Shown: positions 16,269 through 25,697 of the stretch, in pieces
How positions within the stretch are numbered: position 1 is the first letter of the stretch
Layout: each line of letters starts with the position of its first letter
Assembly: GCF_010501075.1 (NCBI RefSeq)
Contig: NZ_QVMN01000008.1
Coordinates: forward strand, 29,541-93,540
Direction: 5' to 3'
Origin: Dysgonomonas sp. 25
Lineage (GTDB): Bacteria > Bacteroidota > Bacteroidia > Bacteroidales > Dysgonomonadaceae
Length of the DNA: 64,000 nt
Made by a program: the position numbers and the translations under genes
Notes under the pieces: model-generated
What the model was told of the DNA's origin: nothing
The model's database searches: none
The model's input: the letters and a program-made list of their open reading frames with translations, nothing else

Positions 16269-19097
16269 TTATCTTGGAGGCCCACCTCTGTGTCCGCCCG
16301 GGCCAAAGCCGCCCTGCGGTTGCATATCTCCCATTTTGGCTCCTCCTTTAAATATTTGGAAGCGATATACCAGATTAATCATTACGTAACTGTTGATGGT
16401 ATTGTACCGCGTACTTTGCGTATAGTTCTGGTTAGATGTCCAGCTGACATTGCTTCGGTCCTGAAGGATATCATACATTTTGACACGGATGGTTGCATTT
16501 TTGGCTTTCAGGAAATCTTTGGCAATAGATGCATTCCAAAGCCATTCTTTCTTATCGAAGCCATCATTATATCCCGAATTGTCCGAGTAAGTCAGGTCGC
16601 TGTCGATATGGAAATTGTAAGGCAGGTGCAACGTGAAGTCGGCATAACCGCCATAATCCCATACATTGCGGTTGTTATTCGATACATTATTCTTCACCTT
16701 ATTATAACTCATATTTCCGCGCACGGTGAAATCGAATAAATCGGACGTGAAACGCAATCCTGCATTTTCCTGTATACGATAGTTGTTGGCCGTATTTTTC
16801 AACGCGTCTACGCCCTGTCCCGGGCTGACGAAGCTATTCGTGCGCGAGTAGCTGGCAAAAGTCATGGTGTTGAACGAAAATTTGCGGTTGCGCAGCGGGG
16901 TATTGTAGATAACCCGTGCATTGGCACTCATATTTCCGTCAACGTTTTTGTACGTAGCCACTTCAAGGGGAGTGCCGTTTTTCTCTTCCCAGATAGTAGT
17001 GCTCACAATATCTTTCATCTTGTATGTTAAGCGGGCAAATATCATAAAGGCAGAACCTTGCTCCGGGTTGAAGTTCTGATAGCGGATATGCAGTCTGTTT
17101 TCGAACGAAGGGCGAAGATTCGGATTACCTATTTCTATCTTATTACCATTGTCGGAATATATCCCGTCGAATAACTGGCGCGTCGAAGGTTGGCTCGCCG
17201 AACCATAATAGTCGATGCGCAGGTTTTTACGTTTGCTCCACATATAGTTGAAGCGTGCACGTGGCGCAAAGAAGGTTGTATTGATCGGTTTATAAGATGT
17301 TTTACCCGAAACAGGATCGGTGGTGGTGGTCTTGGTACGGTTCGGTTCTAATCCCAGCCCGATGGTGTAATTGAATTTTTCGCGCATACTCTGGAAGCTG
17401 AGTGTTACATTGTGCCGCGTAAAATCATTCTCTATGCGCCTCGATACGCTATCCACGCGCATACCGTAATTATCCAACAGGTCGTTGGAATATACATTTT
17501 TGTCTGCGTCGGAATAATTATTTCGTGCCGTATATTGCAATTCAAGGAAGTTGTTTCTGCCCAAAGGTTCCACGTACGATACCGATGCCCGCCAGTTGTA
17601 GCTTTTGTCGTCCTGTACCGATTTCTGGTCGATAGGAAGTGGCGGTATCGAATCCGGGCGCAGATCGGCAAAGTGGTAAATATTGTCCGAGTAGTTGTAA
17701 GCATCACTGTTCGTTTCGCTGTATCCTCCTGCCACACGGAAAGTAATCGTTCGTCCCGAATTACTCAATCTTCGGCTGAGCATCAGGTCGCCTCGTGTAT
17801 TCCAGCCATCCGCATCCGAGTAGTAAGCAGTTGTATCCTCAGTGTAGCTCAGGTCGGATTTTCCACTGGCATAATAAGTTTCACCTTTTTCATATTGCCG
17901 GTTTTTGTTTTTGTTGTATTGGAAACTCGGACGGAAAACAATTTGTGTGAGTGTGTCGGGTTTCCATTCGAAGCGGAAATTTGTCCCGAAACTTTGGCTC
18001 TTATTATTTCCTTTTGCCAAAGAGGTCATCCGTTCGCGCATGTCATTAGTTCCGTAATCCCGTTCCATATCCGATGTTACGTCATTGTCTATCGAGTTGA
18101 AACGCACGTCTCCGCTGACTTTCAATTTATCTTTTACTTCGGTGGCAAAGTTTACGCCTATATTATTTGTTGTCGCTACCCCGTTATTGCTGCCGAAAGT
18201 CAGTCCTCGCGGAGGCCCTCCCTGTCGCATGCTGGAGGCAAAGTCGGTGGCTCCGGCGTTGTTGGTGTTGTTTAATCCTCCCAAAACGGTTAGTTGTGTG
18301 CTGTTTCGCATATAGTTGACCATTCCGTTTCCTTCGTAGCGTCCGCGCGAGCCATATCCTCCAAGGAAATTCCCGAATAATCCTTCTTTCATTCCCGGCT
18401 TCACGGTCAGGTTGATAACCGTTTCCTCTTCGCCGTCGTCGAATCCTGTCAACTGTGCCATATCCGACTTTTTGTCGAGCACTTGCAGTTTCTCAACCAT
18501 TTTCGCCGGAAGATTCTTCGATGCAACTTTCGGGTCGTCGGAGAAGAACTCTTTCCCGTCAACCAGAATTTTCGATATTTCTTTTCCGTTGATAGTGATT
18601 TTTCCATCCGAATCGACTTCCGCACCCGGGATTTTCTTTATCAAATCCTCCACTACAGCGCTTTCCTGCGTCTTATACGAATCGGCGTTGTATTCTACCG
18701 TATCGCCTTTCACCAGAATTTCCACCGCTTTGGCGGTTACAACAGCCTCCTGTAACAGGATGCTACTTTCTGATAGGTATACCTGGCCTATGTTTCCGTT
18801 GTTCTGTCGCGGACTGACATTGAAATACTGACTGTCGAAACCCATAAAAGATAGTTCGACAATATACCTTTTGCCCGGAATGGTTAGTGAAAAGTTTCCT
18901 TTTTCATCGGTCACGGTTCCTGTTACGTACGAGCTGTCGCGCGCGTTAAGGATACGTACGCTGGCCGATTCGATAATTTCTTTCGTCGTGTTATCCAACA
19001 CGCTTCCCTTAATGGTAATATTCTGGCTGTTTTGGGCAAACAAACAACTCGTAATGAATAAAATAAAGAGGGTTAGAGAGGCTTTCTTCATTCTCAT
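16269..19097 (-). CDS. TonB-receptor-like outer-membrane beta-barrel protein
   Basis: This large outer-membrane protein (942 residues) has a signal peptide (about 1-22), a CarboxypepD_reg-like domain (about 27-110, with VTGTVTDEKGNFSL), a plug-like region (about 115-235, with VEDLIKKIPGAEVDSDG and the ILVDGKEFFSDDPKVA stretch), and then a long barrel of the OMP_b-brl_3 type. Such proteins in Bacteroidota resemble TonB-dependent receptors but often lack a SusD partner, and none is next to this one. The C-terminus ends in an unusual Gly/Pro-rich tail, MQPQGGFGPGGHRGGPPR, instead of the usual aromatic last residue. The ligand is unknown. Confidence 0.85.
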   Translation of the reverse strand: MRMKKASLTLFILFITSCLFAQNSQNITIKGSVLDNTTKEIIESASVRILNARDSSYVTGTVTDEKGNFSLTIPGKRYIVELSFMGFDSQYFNVSPRQNNGNIGQVYLSESSILLQEAVVTAKAVEILVKGDTVEYNADSYKTQESAVVEDLIKKIPGAEVDSDGKITINGKEISKILVDGKEFFSDDPKVASKNLPAKMVEKLQVLDKKSDMAQLTGFDDGEEETVINLTVKPGMKEGLFGNFLGGYGSRGRYEGNGMVNYMRNSTQLTVLGGLNNTNNAGATDFASSMRQGGPPRGLTFGSNNGVATTNNIGVNFATEVKDKLKVSGDVRFNSIDNDVTSDMERDYGTNDMRERMTSLAKGNNKSQSFGTNFRFEWKPDTLTQIVFRPSFQYNKNKNRQYEKGETYYASGKSDLSYTEDTTAYYSDADGWNTRGDLMLSRRLSNSGRTITFRVAGGYSETNSDAYNYSDNIYHFADLRPDSIPPLPIDQKSVQDDKSYNWRASVSYVEPLGRNNFLELQYTARNNYSDADKNVYSNDLLDNYGMRVDSVSRRIENDFTRHNVTLSFQSMREKFNYTIGLGLEPNRTKTTTTDPVSGKTSYKPINTTFFAPRARFNYMWSKRKNLRIDYYGSASQPSTRQLFDGIYSDNGNKIEIGNPNLRPSFENRLHIRYQNFNPEQGSAFMIFARLTYKMKDIVSTTIWEEKNGTPLEVATYKNVDGNMSANARVIYNTPLRNRKFSFNTMTFASYSRTNSFVSPGQGVDALKNTANNYRIQENAGLRFTSDLFDFTVRGNMSYNKVKNNVSNNNRNVWDYGGYADFTLHLPYNFHIDSDLTYSDNSGYNDGFDKKEWLWNASIAKDFLKAKNATIRVKMYDILQDRSNVSWTSNQNYTQSTRYNTINSYVMINLVYRFQIFKGGAKMGDMQPQGGFGPGGHRGGPPR

Positions 19098-19445
19098 TAG
19101 TTAATTATAATTGCATACTTATGTGGTCAATAAGACTACAAAAAGATGAAAAGGTTTAATCGGGTTTGAATTTTTTATTAAAAAAGTTTTTTGTAGGAAG
19201 AGATGATGTTAAGTAAAGTGTGTTTTCTGGGTAAATGTTTGTTGCAGGTGGGTTAAAAATCGTATGACTTTTGCTTTTTTTAGTTCAAAAAAACTATGTG
19301 ATTAAAGTTTAATTAGTTGATTTTCAGAACCCCTTTTTTATAAAAAACTATATCGACCTATTTCCTGCTTGAAAAATACTTTGTGTATGTATAAATTTGT
19401 AATTATTTTTTAATTTCTTAAACTTAACATTGAATTGAAACATTT
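19098..19445. other. AT-rich divergent intergenic region
   Basis: These 348 bases separate the minus-strand barrel gene from the plus-strand lipoprotein gene. They are AT-rich, with several A and T tracts. I see a promoter-like site for the lipoprotein at 19369-19399 and nothing else definite. Confidence 0.5.
19369..19399 (+). promoter_or_regulatory. Candidate promoter of the lipoprotein pair
   Basis: TTG (19369-19371), 20 bases, then TAAATTTG (19392-19399) match the Bacteroidota form. The next start codon is about 47 bases downstream. Confidence 0.5.
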
Positions 19446-20024
19446 ATGAAAAAAGTAATTGTATTTATTATTTTATCATTTTTAGTATTATCGTGCTCAG
19501 AGCAAAATAGTAATAGCACACCACCTGAGAAAGTGAATGAAGGTTTAGTCCTTAAACAGGAAACCTCAGTACATGATTATAATGGTACAGGGGTGAATTT
19601 TCTTATAAAACCTCAAGAGAGGACAACAAAGTCTGCATCAGGAGAATTTACTTATTTAATAACAGCTTCGAGTGATTATAGCGATGATACTATGGATTTT
19701 AAATTAGTCCAACAGTTTGATAAAGATGGTAATTTCTCTGTAGAACATTATGTGGGAGATGATAAGATAGCAGTACTAAATTATACAGAAGAGGGGCGGC
19801 TATACAAAATGGATATGGAGGAAAATATTTCTCCAAAGGCTGCGGGTGGATTTTATGGCTGTGTGCAAGGAGAGTATAACAAAATGATGAAGCAAATAGA
19901 GAGTGACTGGCTTAATGATATAACATGTTCAGCTATTGGCTTTGCTTGTGAGGCTATGGTTGGTTTTTCCGCAGTTTTTATTTGTGTTGAACGAGCAAAC
20001 GGTCATGAATTTCCACGAAATTAA
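19446..20024 (+). CDS. Predicted lipoprotein with Cys-rich hydrophobic C-terminus, unknown function
   Basis: I do not recognise this 192-residue protein. The N-terminus MKKVIVFIILSFLVLSC is a lipoprotein signal with the acylated Cys at about 17, followed by a Ser/Asn/Thr-rich linker. The middle is a strand-rich domain (TYLITASSDY, FKLVQQFDKDGNFSVEHY). The last 60 residues change in character: AAGGFYGC, then an amphipathic stretch, then a hydrophobic segment with Cys residues (CSAIGFACEAMVGFSAVFIC). The gene is AT-rich compared with neighbours, which may mean recent gain. It is followed after 13 bases by a four-helix membrane protein. Confidence 0.6.
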   Translation: MKKVIVFIILSFLVLSCSEQNSNSTPPEKVNEGLVLKQETSVHDYNGTGVNFLIKPQERTTKSASGEFTYLITASSDYSDDTMDFKLVQQFDKDGNFSVEHYVGDDKIAVLNYTEEGRLYKMDMEENISPKAAGGFYGCVQGEYNKMMKQIESDWLNDITCSAIGFACEAMVGFSAVFICVERANGHEFPRN

Positions 20025-20037
20025 TTTTATATAGATT

Positions 20038-20481
20038 ATGCCATACGATTTTCATTTAAGTTCAACTATATTCCTTATGCTTGGAACCCTTGTTGCGGTA
20101 TATGTCATAGGATTAGTAGAGGCGATAAAGAGTTTCAGACAATATAAATATCATCTAGGATGGTTAGTGTTGGCATTTGGACTGCTGTTTTATCCGGTTT
20201 TTATATTTGCACTATATCCTGCGGCAGAATATAGCATATTAAAGAAGAGAAAGTCCGATGAACAAACGCTTCGTAAAGCTAAGCAGAAGCGCCTAAAAGG
20301 TATCTTGTTTGCACTCTGGTTTGTCTTTTCCTATACATTGATGTCGCTTTATTTTAAATATGTTGTAGGTATTGAATGGTCGGGAGAACTTGCCTTTGTA
20401 TGTATCAATATTGTGACTGTTTTGCTTTTGTTGGGAGCGTTTATTTTATCATACAAAAACAACACTTCCAGTATAGAATAG
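20038..20481 (+). CDS. Four-helix inner-membrane protein, unknown function
   Basis: This is a 147-residue membrane protein with about four predicted transmembrane helices: near 9-30, 40-62, 87-108 and 117-138. A strongly basic, Lys/Arg-rich loop (KKRKSDEQTLRKAKQKR) lies between helices two and three and is likely cytoplasmic. No family is recognised. It is AT-rich like the preceding lipoprotein and almost certainly co-transcribed with it, so the two may act together in the envelope. It ends at a terminator, which sets the pair apart from the ribosomal cluster. Confidence 0.6.
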   Translation: MPYDFHLSSTIFLMLGTLVAVYVIGLVEAIKSFRQYKYHLGWLVLAFGLLFYPVFIFALYPAAEYSILKKRKSDEQTLRKAKQKRLKGILFALWFVFSYTLMSLYFKYVVGIEWSGELAFVCINIVTVLLLLGAFILSYKNNTSSIE

Positions 20482-20510
20482 TTTTAGGATATCTTTCTTT
20501 TGATTGGATG

Positions 20511-20539
20511 AATCTCTGCAGTAATTAATTGTAGAGATT
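20511..20539 (+). terminator. Terminator after the lipoprotein pair
   Basis: AATCTCTGCA and TGTAGAGATT pair over ten positions with one wobble around nine bases, followed by TATTCTTT. It lies 29 bases past the stop and before the ribosomal promoter. Confidence 0.7.
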
Positions 20540-20564
20540 TATTCTTTAAAAAATACATCAAAAA

Positions 20565-20596
20565 TTTGCTTATCTCATTGATAATGCATACATTTG
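20565..20596 (+). promoter_or_regulatory. Main promoter of the ribosomal-protein cluster
   Basis: TTTG (20565-20568), 20 bases, then TACATTTG (20589-20596) match both promoter elements. A start near 20603 gives a leader of about 140 bases before rpsL, long enough to hold a control structure. The leader begins near a small CCC/GGG hairpin (CCCAAATAATGGG). Confidence 0.7.
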
Positions 20597-20741
20597 CAGC
20601 CCAAATAATGGGTTGAAACGACTTGTCGCGAAAGATAATCTTCTGATAATCTTAGTGATGGGTGGTTTTATCGCATTGTTCGGAATAAGAAAATTTAACA
20701 AAAAACTAACGTTCAAAAAAGAACAAAAGAATTAAAACAAG

Positions 20742-21146
20742 ATGCCTACAATTCAACAATTAGTAAGAAAAGGACGTACTGTTTTGGTTGAAAAGAGCAA
20801 ATCACGTGCTTTGGATGCGTGTCCGCAACGTCGCGGTGTTTGTATCCGTGTGTACACGACTACTCCTAAAAAACCTAACTCGGCTATGCGTAAAGTTGCC
20901 CGTGTGCGACTAACAAACACAAAAGAAGTGAATGCATATATTCCTGGAGAAGGACATAACTTGCAAGAGCACTCAATCGTGTTGGTACGCGGCGGTCGTG
21001 TAAAGGACCTTCCGGGAGTTCGTTACCATATCGTACGTGGAACATTGGATACAGCCGGTGTAAACGGCCGTACACAACGTCGCTCTAAATACGGAGCCAA
21101 ACGTCCTAAACCGGGAGCTGCAGCAGCAGGAGCTAAGAAAAAATAA
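20742..21146 (+). CDS. rpsL: 30S ribosomal protein uS12
   Basis: uS12 lies at the decoding centre. The 134 residues include the invariant TTPKKPNSA loop with Lys43, and [10 protein letters not shown] with Lys88. Both are the wild-type residues associated with streptomycin sensitivity. A ten-residue Ala/Gly/Lys tail extends past the usual bacterial end. It is the first gene of the str part of the cluster. Confidence 0.98.
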   Translation: MPTIQQLVRKGRTVLVEKSKSRALDACPQRRGVCIRVYTTTPKKPNSAMRKVARVRLTNTKEVNAYIPGEGHNLQEHSIVLVRGGRVKDLPGVRYHIVRGTLDTAGVNGRTQRRSKYGAKRPKPGAAAAGAKKK

Positions 21147-21312
21147 TTTCGTAGCATTATCCCGATAACCGAATTTTTAGATTCAAAAGTTTAACAACGG
21201 TTTACGTTTATTGGATAGGCAAATACGGGTTGAGTAAACGGTTTCGGAGGAAACTTGTTGAAGACGACTAAAATTGGCAACCAAAAACAAAAACAAAATT
21301 TTAAAGTAAAAA

Positions 21313-21789
21313 ATGAGAAAAGCAAAACCAAAGAAGAGACAGATCCTTCCGGATCCTGTTTTCGGTGATGTAAAGGTGACGAAATTCGTTAACCACTTAA
21401 TGTATGATGGTAAAAAAACCACAGCATTTACGATTTTCTATTCAGCCCTTGAGACTGTGAAGTCGAAATTGGCGAATGAAGAAAAATCTGCATTAGAGAT
21501 TTGGAAATCTGCATTAGATAATGTAACTCCTCAAGTGGAAGTGAAGTCACGCCGTGTAGGTGGAGCCACATTCCAAGTTCCTACGGAAATACGACCTGAT
21601 AGAAAAGAATCCGTTTCGATGAAAAATCTTATCCTCTATGCTCGCAAAAGAGGTGGTAAAACGATGGCTGATAAATTGGCCGCTGAAATCGTAGACGCAT
21701 TCAACAACCAGGGAGGAGCATTCAAACGTAAAGAAGATATGCACAAAATGGCAGAAGCTAACCGTGCATTCGCTCACTTCAGATTTTAA
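21313..21789 (+). CDS. rpsG: 30S ribosomal protein uS7
   Basis: uS7 starts assembly of the 30S head and contacts E-site tRNA. At 158 residues it matches the family, starting [19 protein letters not shown] with the typical [12 protein letters not shown]. The C-terminal [13 protein letters not shown] is standard. A 166-base gap separates it from rpsL and contains a GTTTAC/GTAAAC pair but no terminator. Confidence 0.97.
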   Translation: MRKAKPKKRQILPDPVFGDVKVTKFVNHLMYDGKKTTAFTIFYSALETVKSKLANEEKSALEIWKSALDNVTPQVEVKSRRVGGATFQVPTEIRPDRKESVSMKNLILYARKRGGKTMADKLAAEIVDAFNNQGGAFKRKEDMHKMAEANRAFAHFRF

Positions 21790-21822
21790 TATACAACAAG
21801 TAAGAAGGAAGGAAAATAACAA

Positions 21823-23946
21823 ATGGCTAAAGTTATTGATAACTTAAGAAACACGAGAAATATTGGTATCATGGCTCACATCGATGCCGGTAAAACTACT
21901 ACATCGGAACGTATCCTCTTCTATACCGGTCTTACACACAAGATTGGCGAGGTGCACGATGGTGGGGCTACTATGGACTGGATGGAGCAAGAGCAAGAAC
22001 GCGGTATCACGATTACATCGGCTGCTACTACTGCTCAATGGAAATATAATAACGAAATTTTCAAAATCAACTTGATCGATACTCCGGGACACGTTGACTT
22101 TACTGTAGAGGTAGAGCGTTCACTTCGTATCCTCGATGGAGCTATCGCTACATTCTGTGCCGTTGGTGGTGTTGAGCCTCAGTCGGAAACAGTTTGGCGT
22201 CAAGCTGATAAATATAATGTTCCACGTATTTGTTACGTGAACAAGATGGACCGTTCGGGAGCAAACTTCTTCGACGTAGTACGTCAGATCAAAGAAGTTC
22301 TCGGAGCAAACCCATGTCCTGTTCAGATTCCAATCGGAGCAGAAGAAAAATTCGCCGGAATCATCGACCTTGTGAAGATGAAAGCTATGTACTGGCACGA
22401 CGAAACAATGGGTGCCGACTACGAGCTTGGCGACATCCCTGCTGAATGGTTAGCCGAAGCTGAAGAATGGCGCGAGAAAATGTTGGAAAAAATTGCTGAA
22501 TGTGATGAAACATTGATGGAGAAATTCTTCGATGATCCTTCAACAATTACCGAAGACGAAATACTTGCAGCACTTCGCGTAGGTACATTAAGCATGCAAA
22601 TCAACCCGATGCTTTGTGGTTCTTCGTTCAAGAATAAAGGTGTGCAACCACTTTTGGATGCAGTATGTAAATTCCTTCCAAGCCCGATAGATACATTAGC
22701 TATCGAAGGTACGGATCCACGTACTGACAAAGTAGTTGTTCGTCACCCAAGTCCGGACGAGCCGCTTTGTGCATTGGCATTTAAGATTGCAACCGACCCT
22801 TACGTAGGACGTCTTTGCTTCTTCCGTGTATATTCAGGAGAACTTCCTGCCGGATCATACGTGTACAATCCACGTTCTGACAAGAAAGAACGTATTTCGC
22901 GTTTGTTCCAGATGCACTCGAGCAAGCAAAACCCGAAAGATGTTATCGGTTGTGGTGACATAGGTGCCGGAGTAGGTTTCAAAGATATCCGTACAGGAGA
23001 TACACTTTGTGACGAAAATCATCCGATTGTACTCGAGTCTATGGATTTCCCTGAACCGGTAATCGGTATCTCGGTTGAACCGCAAACTCAAAAAGATATG
23101 GACAAGTTGGCGAACGGTTTGGCTAAATTGGCCGAAGAAGATCCGACTTTCCGTGTACATACTGACGAAGAAACAGGTCAAACAGTTATCGAAGGTATGG
23201 GTGAGCTTCACTTGGAAATCATCATCGACCGCTTGAAACGTGAGTTCAAGGTTGAATGTAACCAAGGTCGTCCGCAGGTAGCTTATAAAGAGGCTATCAC
23301 CGAGACTGTCGAGCTTCGCGAAGTTTACAAGAAACAAACCGGAGGTCGTGGTAAGTTTGCCGATATCATCGTTAAAGTTGGTCCTGCAGATCCTGATTTC
23401 GAAGGCGACTTGCAATTCGTTGACGAAGTAAAAGGTGGTAACGTTCCGAAAGAATTTATCCCTTCAGTTCAAAAAGGATTCGCGGTTGCCATGAAAAATG
23501 GTGTACTTGCCGGATATGCTTTGGATAAACTGAAAGTGGTATTAGTCGACGGATCGTATCACCCGGTTGACTCCGACCAGTTGTCATTTGAGCTTTGTGC
23601 CAAATTGGCATTCCGTAGTGCATCAGAGAAAGCGCGTCCAGTTCTTCTTGAACCAATCATGAAAATTGAAGTGGTAACTCCGGAAGAAAATATGGGAGAC
23701 GTTATCTCTGACTTGAACAAACGTCGCGGACAAGTCGAAGGTATGGAATCGAGCCGCTCGGGAGCACGTATCGTGAAAGCGCAAGTGCCTTTGGCAGAAA
23801 TGTTCGGTTATGTAACATCATTGCGTACAATTACTTCGGGTCGTGCAACGTCAGCAATGACATTCGACCACTACGAAGAAGTTTCTTCTTCGATAGCTAA
23901 GCAAGTGCTTACCGAGGTGAAAGGACGTGTAGAACTGATTAAATAA
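21823..23946 (+). CDS. fusA: Elongation factor G
   Basis: EF-G is the GTPase that moves tRNA and mRNA through the ribosome. The 707 residues are full length. GTPase motifs are AHIDAGKTT (G1), DTPGHVDF (G3) and NKMD (G4). Domains II-V follow, with the C-terminal [15 protein letters not shown]. Bacteroidota often carry a second EF-G elsewhere; this is the copy in the ribosomal cluster. The sequence just upstream, AAGAAGGAAGGA, is purine-rich and partly Shine-Dalgarno-like. A strong stem-loop follows the stop. Confidence 0.98.
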   Translation: MAKVIDNLRNTRNIGIMAHIDAGKTTTSERILFYTGLTHKIGEVHDGGATMDWMEQEQERGITITSAATTAQWKYNNEIFKINLIDTPGHVDFTVEVERSLRILDGAIATFCAVGGVEPQSETVWRQADKYNVPRICYVNKMDRSGANFFDVVRQIKEVLGANPCPVQIPIGAEEKFAGIIDLVKMKAMYWHDETMGADYELGDIPAEWLAEAEEWREKMLEKIAECDETLMEKFFDDPSTITEDEILAALRVGTLSMQINPMLCGSSFKNKGVQPLLDAVCKFLPSPIDTLAIEGTDPRTDKVVVRHPSPDEPLCALAFKIATDPYVGRLCFFRVYSGELPAGSYVYNPRSDKKERISRLFQMHSSKQNPKDVIGCGDIGAGVGFKDIRTGDTLCDENHPIVLESMDFPEPVIGISVEPQTQKDMDKLANGLAKLAEEDPTFRVHTDEETGQTVIEGMGELHLEIIIDRLKREFKVECNQGRPQVAYKEAITETVELREVYKKQTGGRGKFADIIVKVGPADPDFEGDLQFVDEVKGGNVPKEFIPSVQKGFAVAMKNGVLAGYALDKLKVVLVDGSYHPVDSDQLSFELCAKLAFRSASEKARPVLLEPIMKIEVVTPEENMGDVISDLNKRRGQVEGMESSRSGARIVKAQVPLAEMFGYVTSLRTITSGRATSAMTFDHYEEVSSSIAKQVLTEVKGRVELIK

Positions 23947-23951
23947 AAGAA

Positions 23952-23991
23952 TAGGACGGTGGTTAGCGAATGACTCTTAACCATCGTCCTA
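23952..23991 (+). promoter_or_regulatory. Stem-loop between fusA and rpsJ
   Basis: TAGGACGGTGGTTA (23952-23965) and TAACCATCGTCCTA (23978-23991) form a 14-pair stem with one G-T wobble and a 12-base loop. No T run follows. It sits where the str and S10 groups join and may serve as processing site, partial terminator or ribosomal-protein binding site. Confidence 0.65.
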
Positions 23992-24029
23992 AACTTATAT
24001 AATAACAATAATAACAAATAAAAAAAGAC

Positions 24030-24335
24030 ATGAGTCAAAAAATCAGAATTAAACTGAAATCTTACGACTACAGCCTGGTTGATAAATCGGCTGAGAAAAT
24101 CGTAAAAACAGTGAAAGCTACAGGTGCTGTAGTAAGCGGACCTATTCCGTTGCCAACTCACAAACGTATCTTCACTGTGAACCGTTCAACTTTCGTAAAT
24201 AAGAAATCGCGCGAGCAGTTCGAATTGAACTCTTACAAGCGTTTGATCGACATTTACAGTTCAACTGCTAAAACAGTAGACGCATTGATGAAACTTGAAT
24301 TGCCAAGTGGAGTCGAAGTTGAGATTAAAGTATAA
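24030..24335 (+). CDS. rpsJ: 30S ribosomal protein uS10
   Basis: uS10 is part of the 30S head; in many bacteria it also binds NusB during antitermination. The 101 residues start [14 protein letters not shown] and contain [24 protein letters not shown], as expected. It opens the S10 portion, right after the fusA stem-loop. In Bacteroidota tuf is normally absent here, as it is in this cluster. Confidence 0.97.
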   Translation: MSQKIRIKLKSYDYSLVDKSAEKIVKTVKATGAVVSGPIPLPTHKRIFTVNRSTFVNKKSREQFELNSYKRLIDIYSSTAKTVDALMKLELPSGVEVEIKV

Positions 24336-24359
24336 ATAGTAAACAAGTAAACAAAGTAT

Positions 24360-24409
24360 ACAAGTAGACAGAAGGAATATGAATAAAACTTGTTAACTGG
24401 TCTACTTGT
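24360..24409 (+). promoter_or_regulatory. Inverted repeat in the rpsJ-rplC gap
   Basis: ACAAGTAGAC (24360-24369) and GTCTACTTGT (24400-24409) are perfect ten-base complements 30 bases apart. The words CTTGTCAACTCGTAAACT nearby resemble the TAACTCGTAACT words of the dispersed repeat family. The 106-base gap is unusually long for this cluster, so a leader structure or an inserted repeat is likely. Confidence 0.6.
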
Positions 24410-24441
24410 CAACTCGTAAACTAAATTTAAATTAAAGAGAA

Positions 24442-25056
24442 ATGCCAGGATTATTAGGAAAAAAAATCGGAATGACATCCGTTTTCAGTGCTGAGGGAAA
24501 AAATATTCCATGCACTGTTATCGAAGTAGGTCCTTGTGTAGTTACTCAGGTGAAAACCGTTGATACTGACGGTTACGAAGCTGTTCAGGTAGGTTTTATC
24601 GAAAAGAAAGATAAACACACTACCAAGCCATTGGCCGGACACTTCAAAAAAGCAGGAGTAAAACCGCAAAGACACTTGGCCGAGTTCAAAGGATTAGGAG
24701 ATTGCAAACTTGGAGACGTTCTTACAGTCGACCTGTTTGCCGACACACAATTTGTAGATGTTGTCGGAACCTCTAAAGGTAAAGGTTTTCAAGGGGTAGT
24801 TAAACGCCACAACTTTGGTGGGGTAGGTCAGGCGACATTAGGTCAGCACAACCGTCTCCGTCACCCGGGTTCGATTGGTGCATGTTCGTATCCTGCAAAA
24901 GTATTCAAAGGAACTCGCATGGCCGGTCAAATGGGTAATGTGCGCACTACCGTGCAAAACCTTCAGATAATTAAAGTAATCTCAGAACACAATCTTTTGT
25001 TGATCAAAGGATCTGTTCCTGGATGCAAAGGTTCAATCGTTATAATTGAGAAATAA
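24442..25056 (+). CDS. rplC: 50S ribosomal protein uL3
   Basis: uL3 nucleates 50S assembly and reaches the peptidyl-transferase centre. The 204 residues start [15 protein letters not shown], and [15 protein letters not shown] carries the glutamine that is methylated in many bacteria. Its stop overlaps the rplD start by one base (TAATG), so the two are translationally coupled. Confidence 0.97.
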   Translation: MPGLLGKKIGMTSVFSAEGKNIPCTVIEVGPCVVTQVKTVDTDGYEAVQVGFIEKKDKHTTKPLAGHFKKAGVKPQRHLAEFKGLGDCKLGDVLTVDLFADTQFVDVVGTSKGKGFQGVVKRHNFGGVGQATLGQHNRLRHPGSIGACSYPAKVFKGTRMAGQMGNVRTTVQNLQIIKVISEHNLLLIKGSVPGCKGSIVIIEK

Positions 25057-25685
25057 TGGAACTTAGTGTATTAGATATAAACGGTAAAGAAACCGGAAAG
25101 AAAGTAGCGTTGAACGATGCTATTTATGGAATCGAGCCTAACGACCACGTTCTTTGGTTAGACGTGAAACAGTACTTGGCAAACCAACGTCAAGGTACTC
25201 ACAAGTCTAAAGAAAGAAGCGAAATGTCGGGTAGTACACGCAAGTTGATCCGTCAAAAAGGTGGAGGTGGAGCCCGTCGTGGTGATATCAACTCTCCTGT
25301 TTTGGTAGGTGGTGCGCGCGTATTTGGCCCTAAGCCAAGAGACTACGGCTTCAAGTTGAATAAAAAAGTAAAAGTATTGGCTCGTAAATCAGCCTTGGCT
25401 TATAAAGCGAAAGACGGACAGATTATCGTTATCGAAGATCTTTCTTTCGAAAAACCAAGAACAAGAGACTTCGTAGCCCTTACTAAGAATTTGCAAGTAG
25501 CTGATAAAAAGGTACTTCTTGTTTTGCCGGATCAAAATAAAAACGTATATTTGTCGGCTCGTAACTTGCAAAAAGTTAATGTTATAAGCGCTTCGGACAT
25601 AAACACTTACGCGTTGATGAACTGCGCAAGTATCGTTATGGCCGAATCTTCAGTAGCAGTTATCGATAAACTTTTAAATGCATAA
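25056..25685 (+). CDS. rplD: 50S ribosomal protein uL4
   Basis: uL4 lines the exit tunnel. The 209 residues hold the tunnel loop region around [18 protein letters not shown]. In E. coli uL4 represses its own operon; no matching leader could be shown here, though the rpsJ-rplC inverted repeat is a candidate. It is directly coupled to rplC. Confidence 0.97.
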   Translation: MELSVLDINGKETGKKVALNDAIYGIEPNDHVLWLDVKQYLANQRQGTHKSKERSEMSGSTRKLIRQKGGGGARRGDINSPVLVGGARVFGPKPRDYGFKLNKKVKVLARKSALAYKAKDGQIIVIEDLSFEKPRTRDFVALTKNLQVADKKVLLVLPDQNKNVYLSARNLQKVNVISASDINTYALMNCASIVMAESSVAVIDKLLNA

Positions 25686-25690
25686 GGAGG
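25684..25690 (+). promoter_or_regulatory. Strong Shine-Dalgarno site of rplW
   Basis: AAGGAGG lies seven bases before the rplW ATG and overlaps the rplD stop. Such a full match is rare in Bacteroidota, where most starts in this window have only A-rich leaders. Confidence 0.75.
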
Positions 25691-25697
25691 ATAAAAA

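Noticed and set aside
20742-21146. Streptomycin-resistance allele of rpsL
   Set aside because: Lys43 and Lys88 are the wild-type residues.
21147-21312. Terminator between rpsL and rpsG
   Set aside because: A GTTTAC/GTAAAC pair exists but is short and widely spaced, with no T run.
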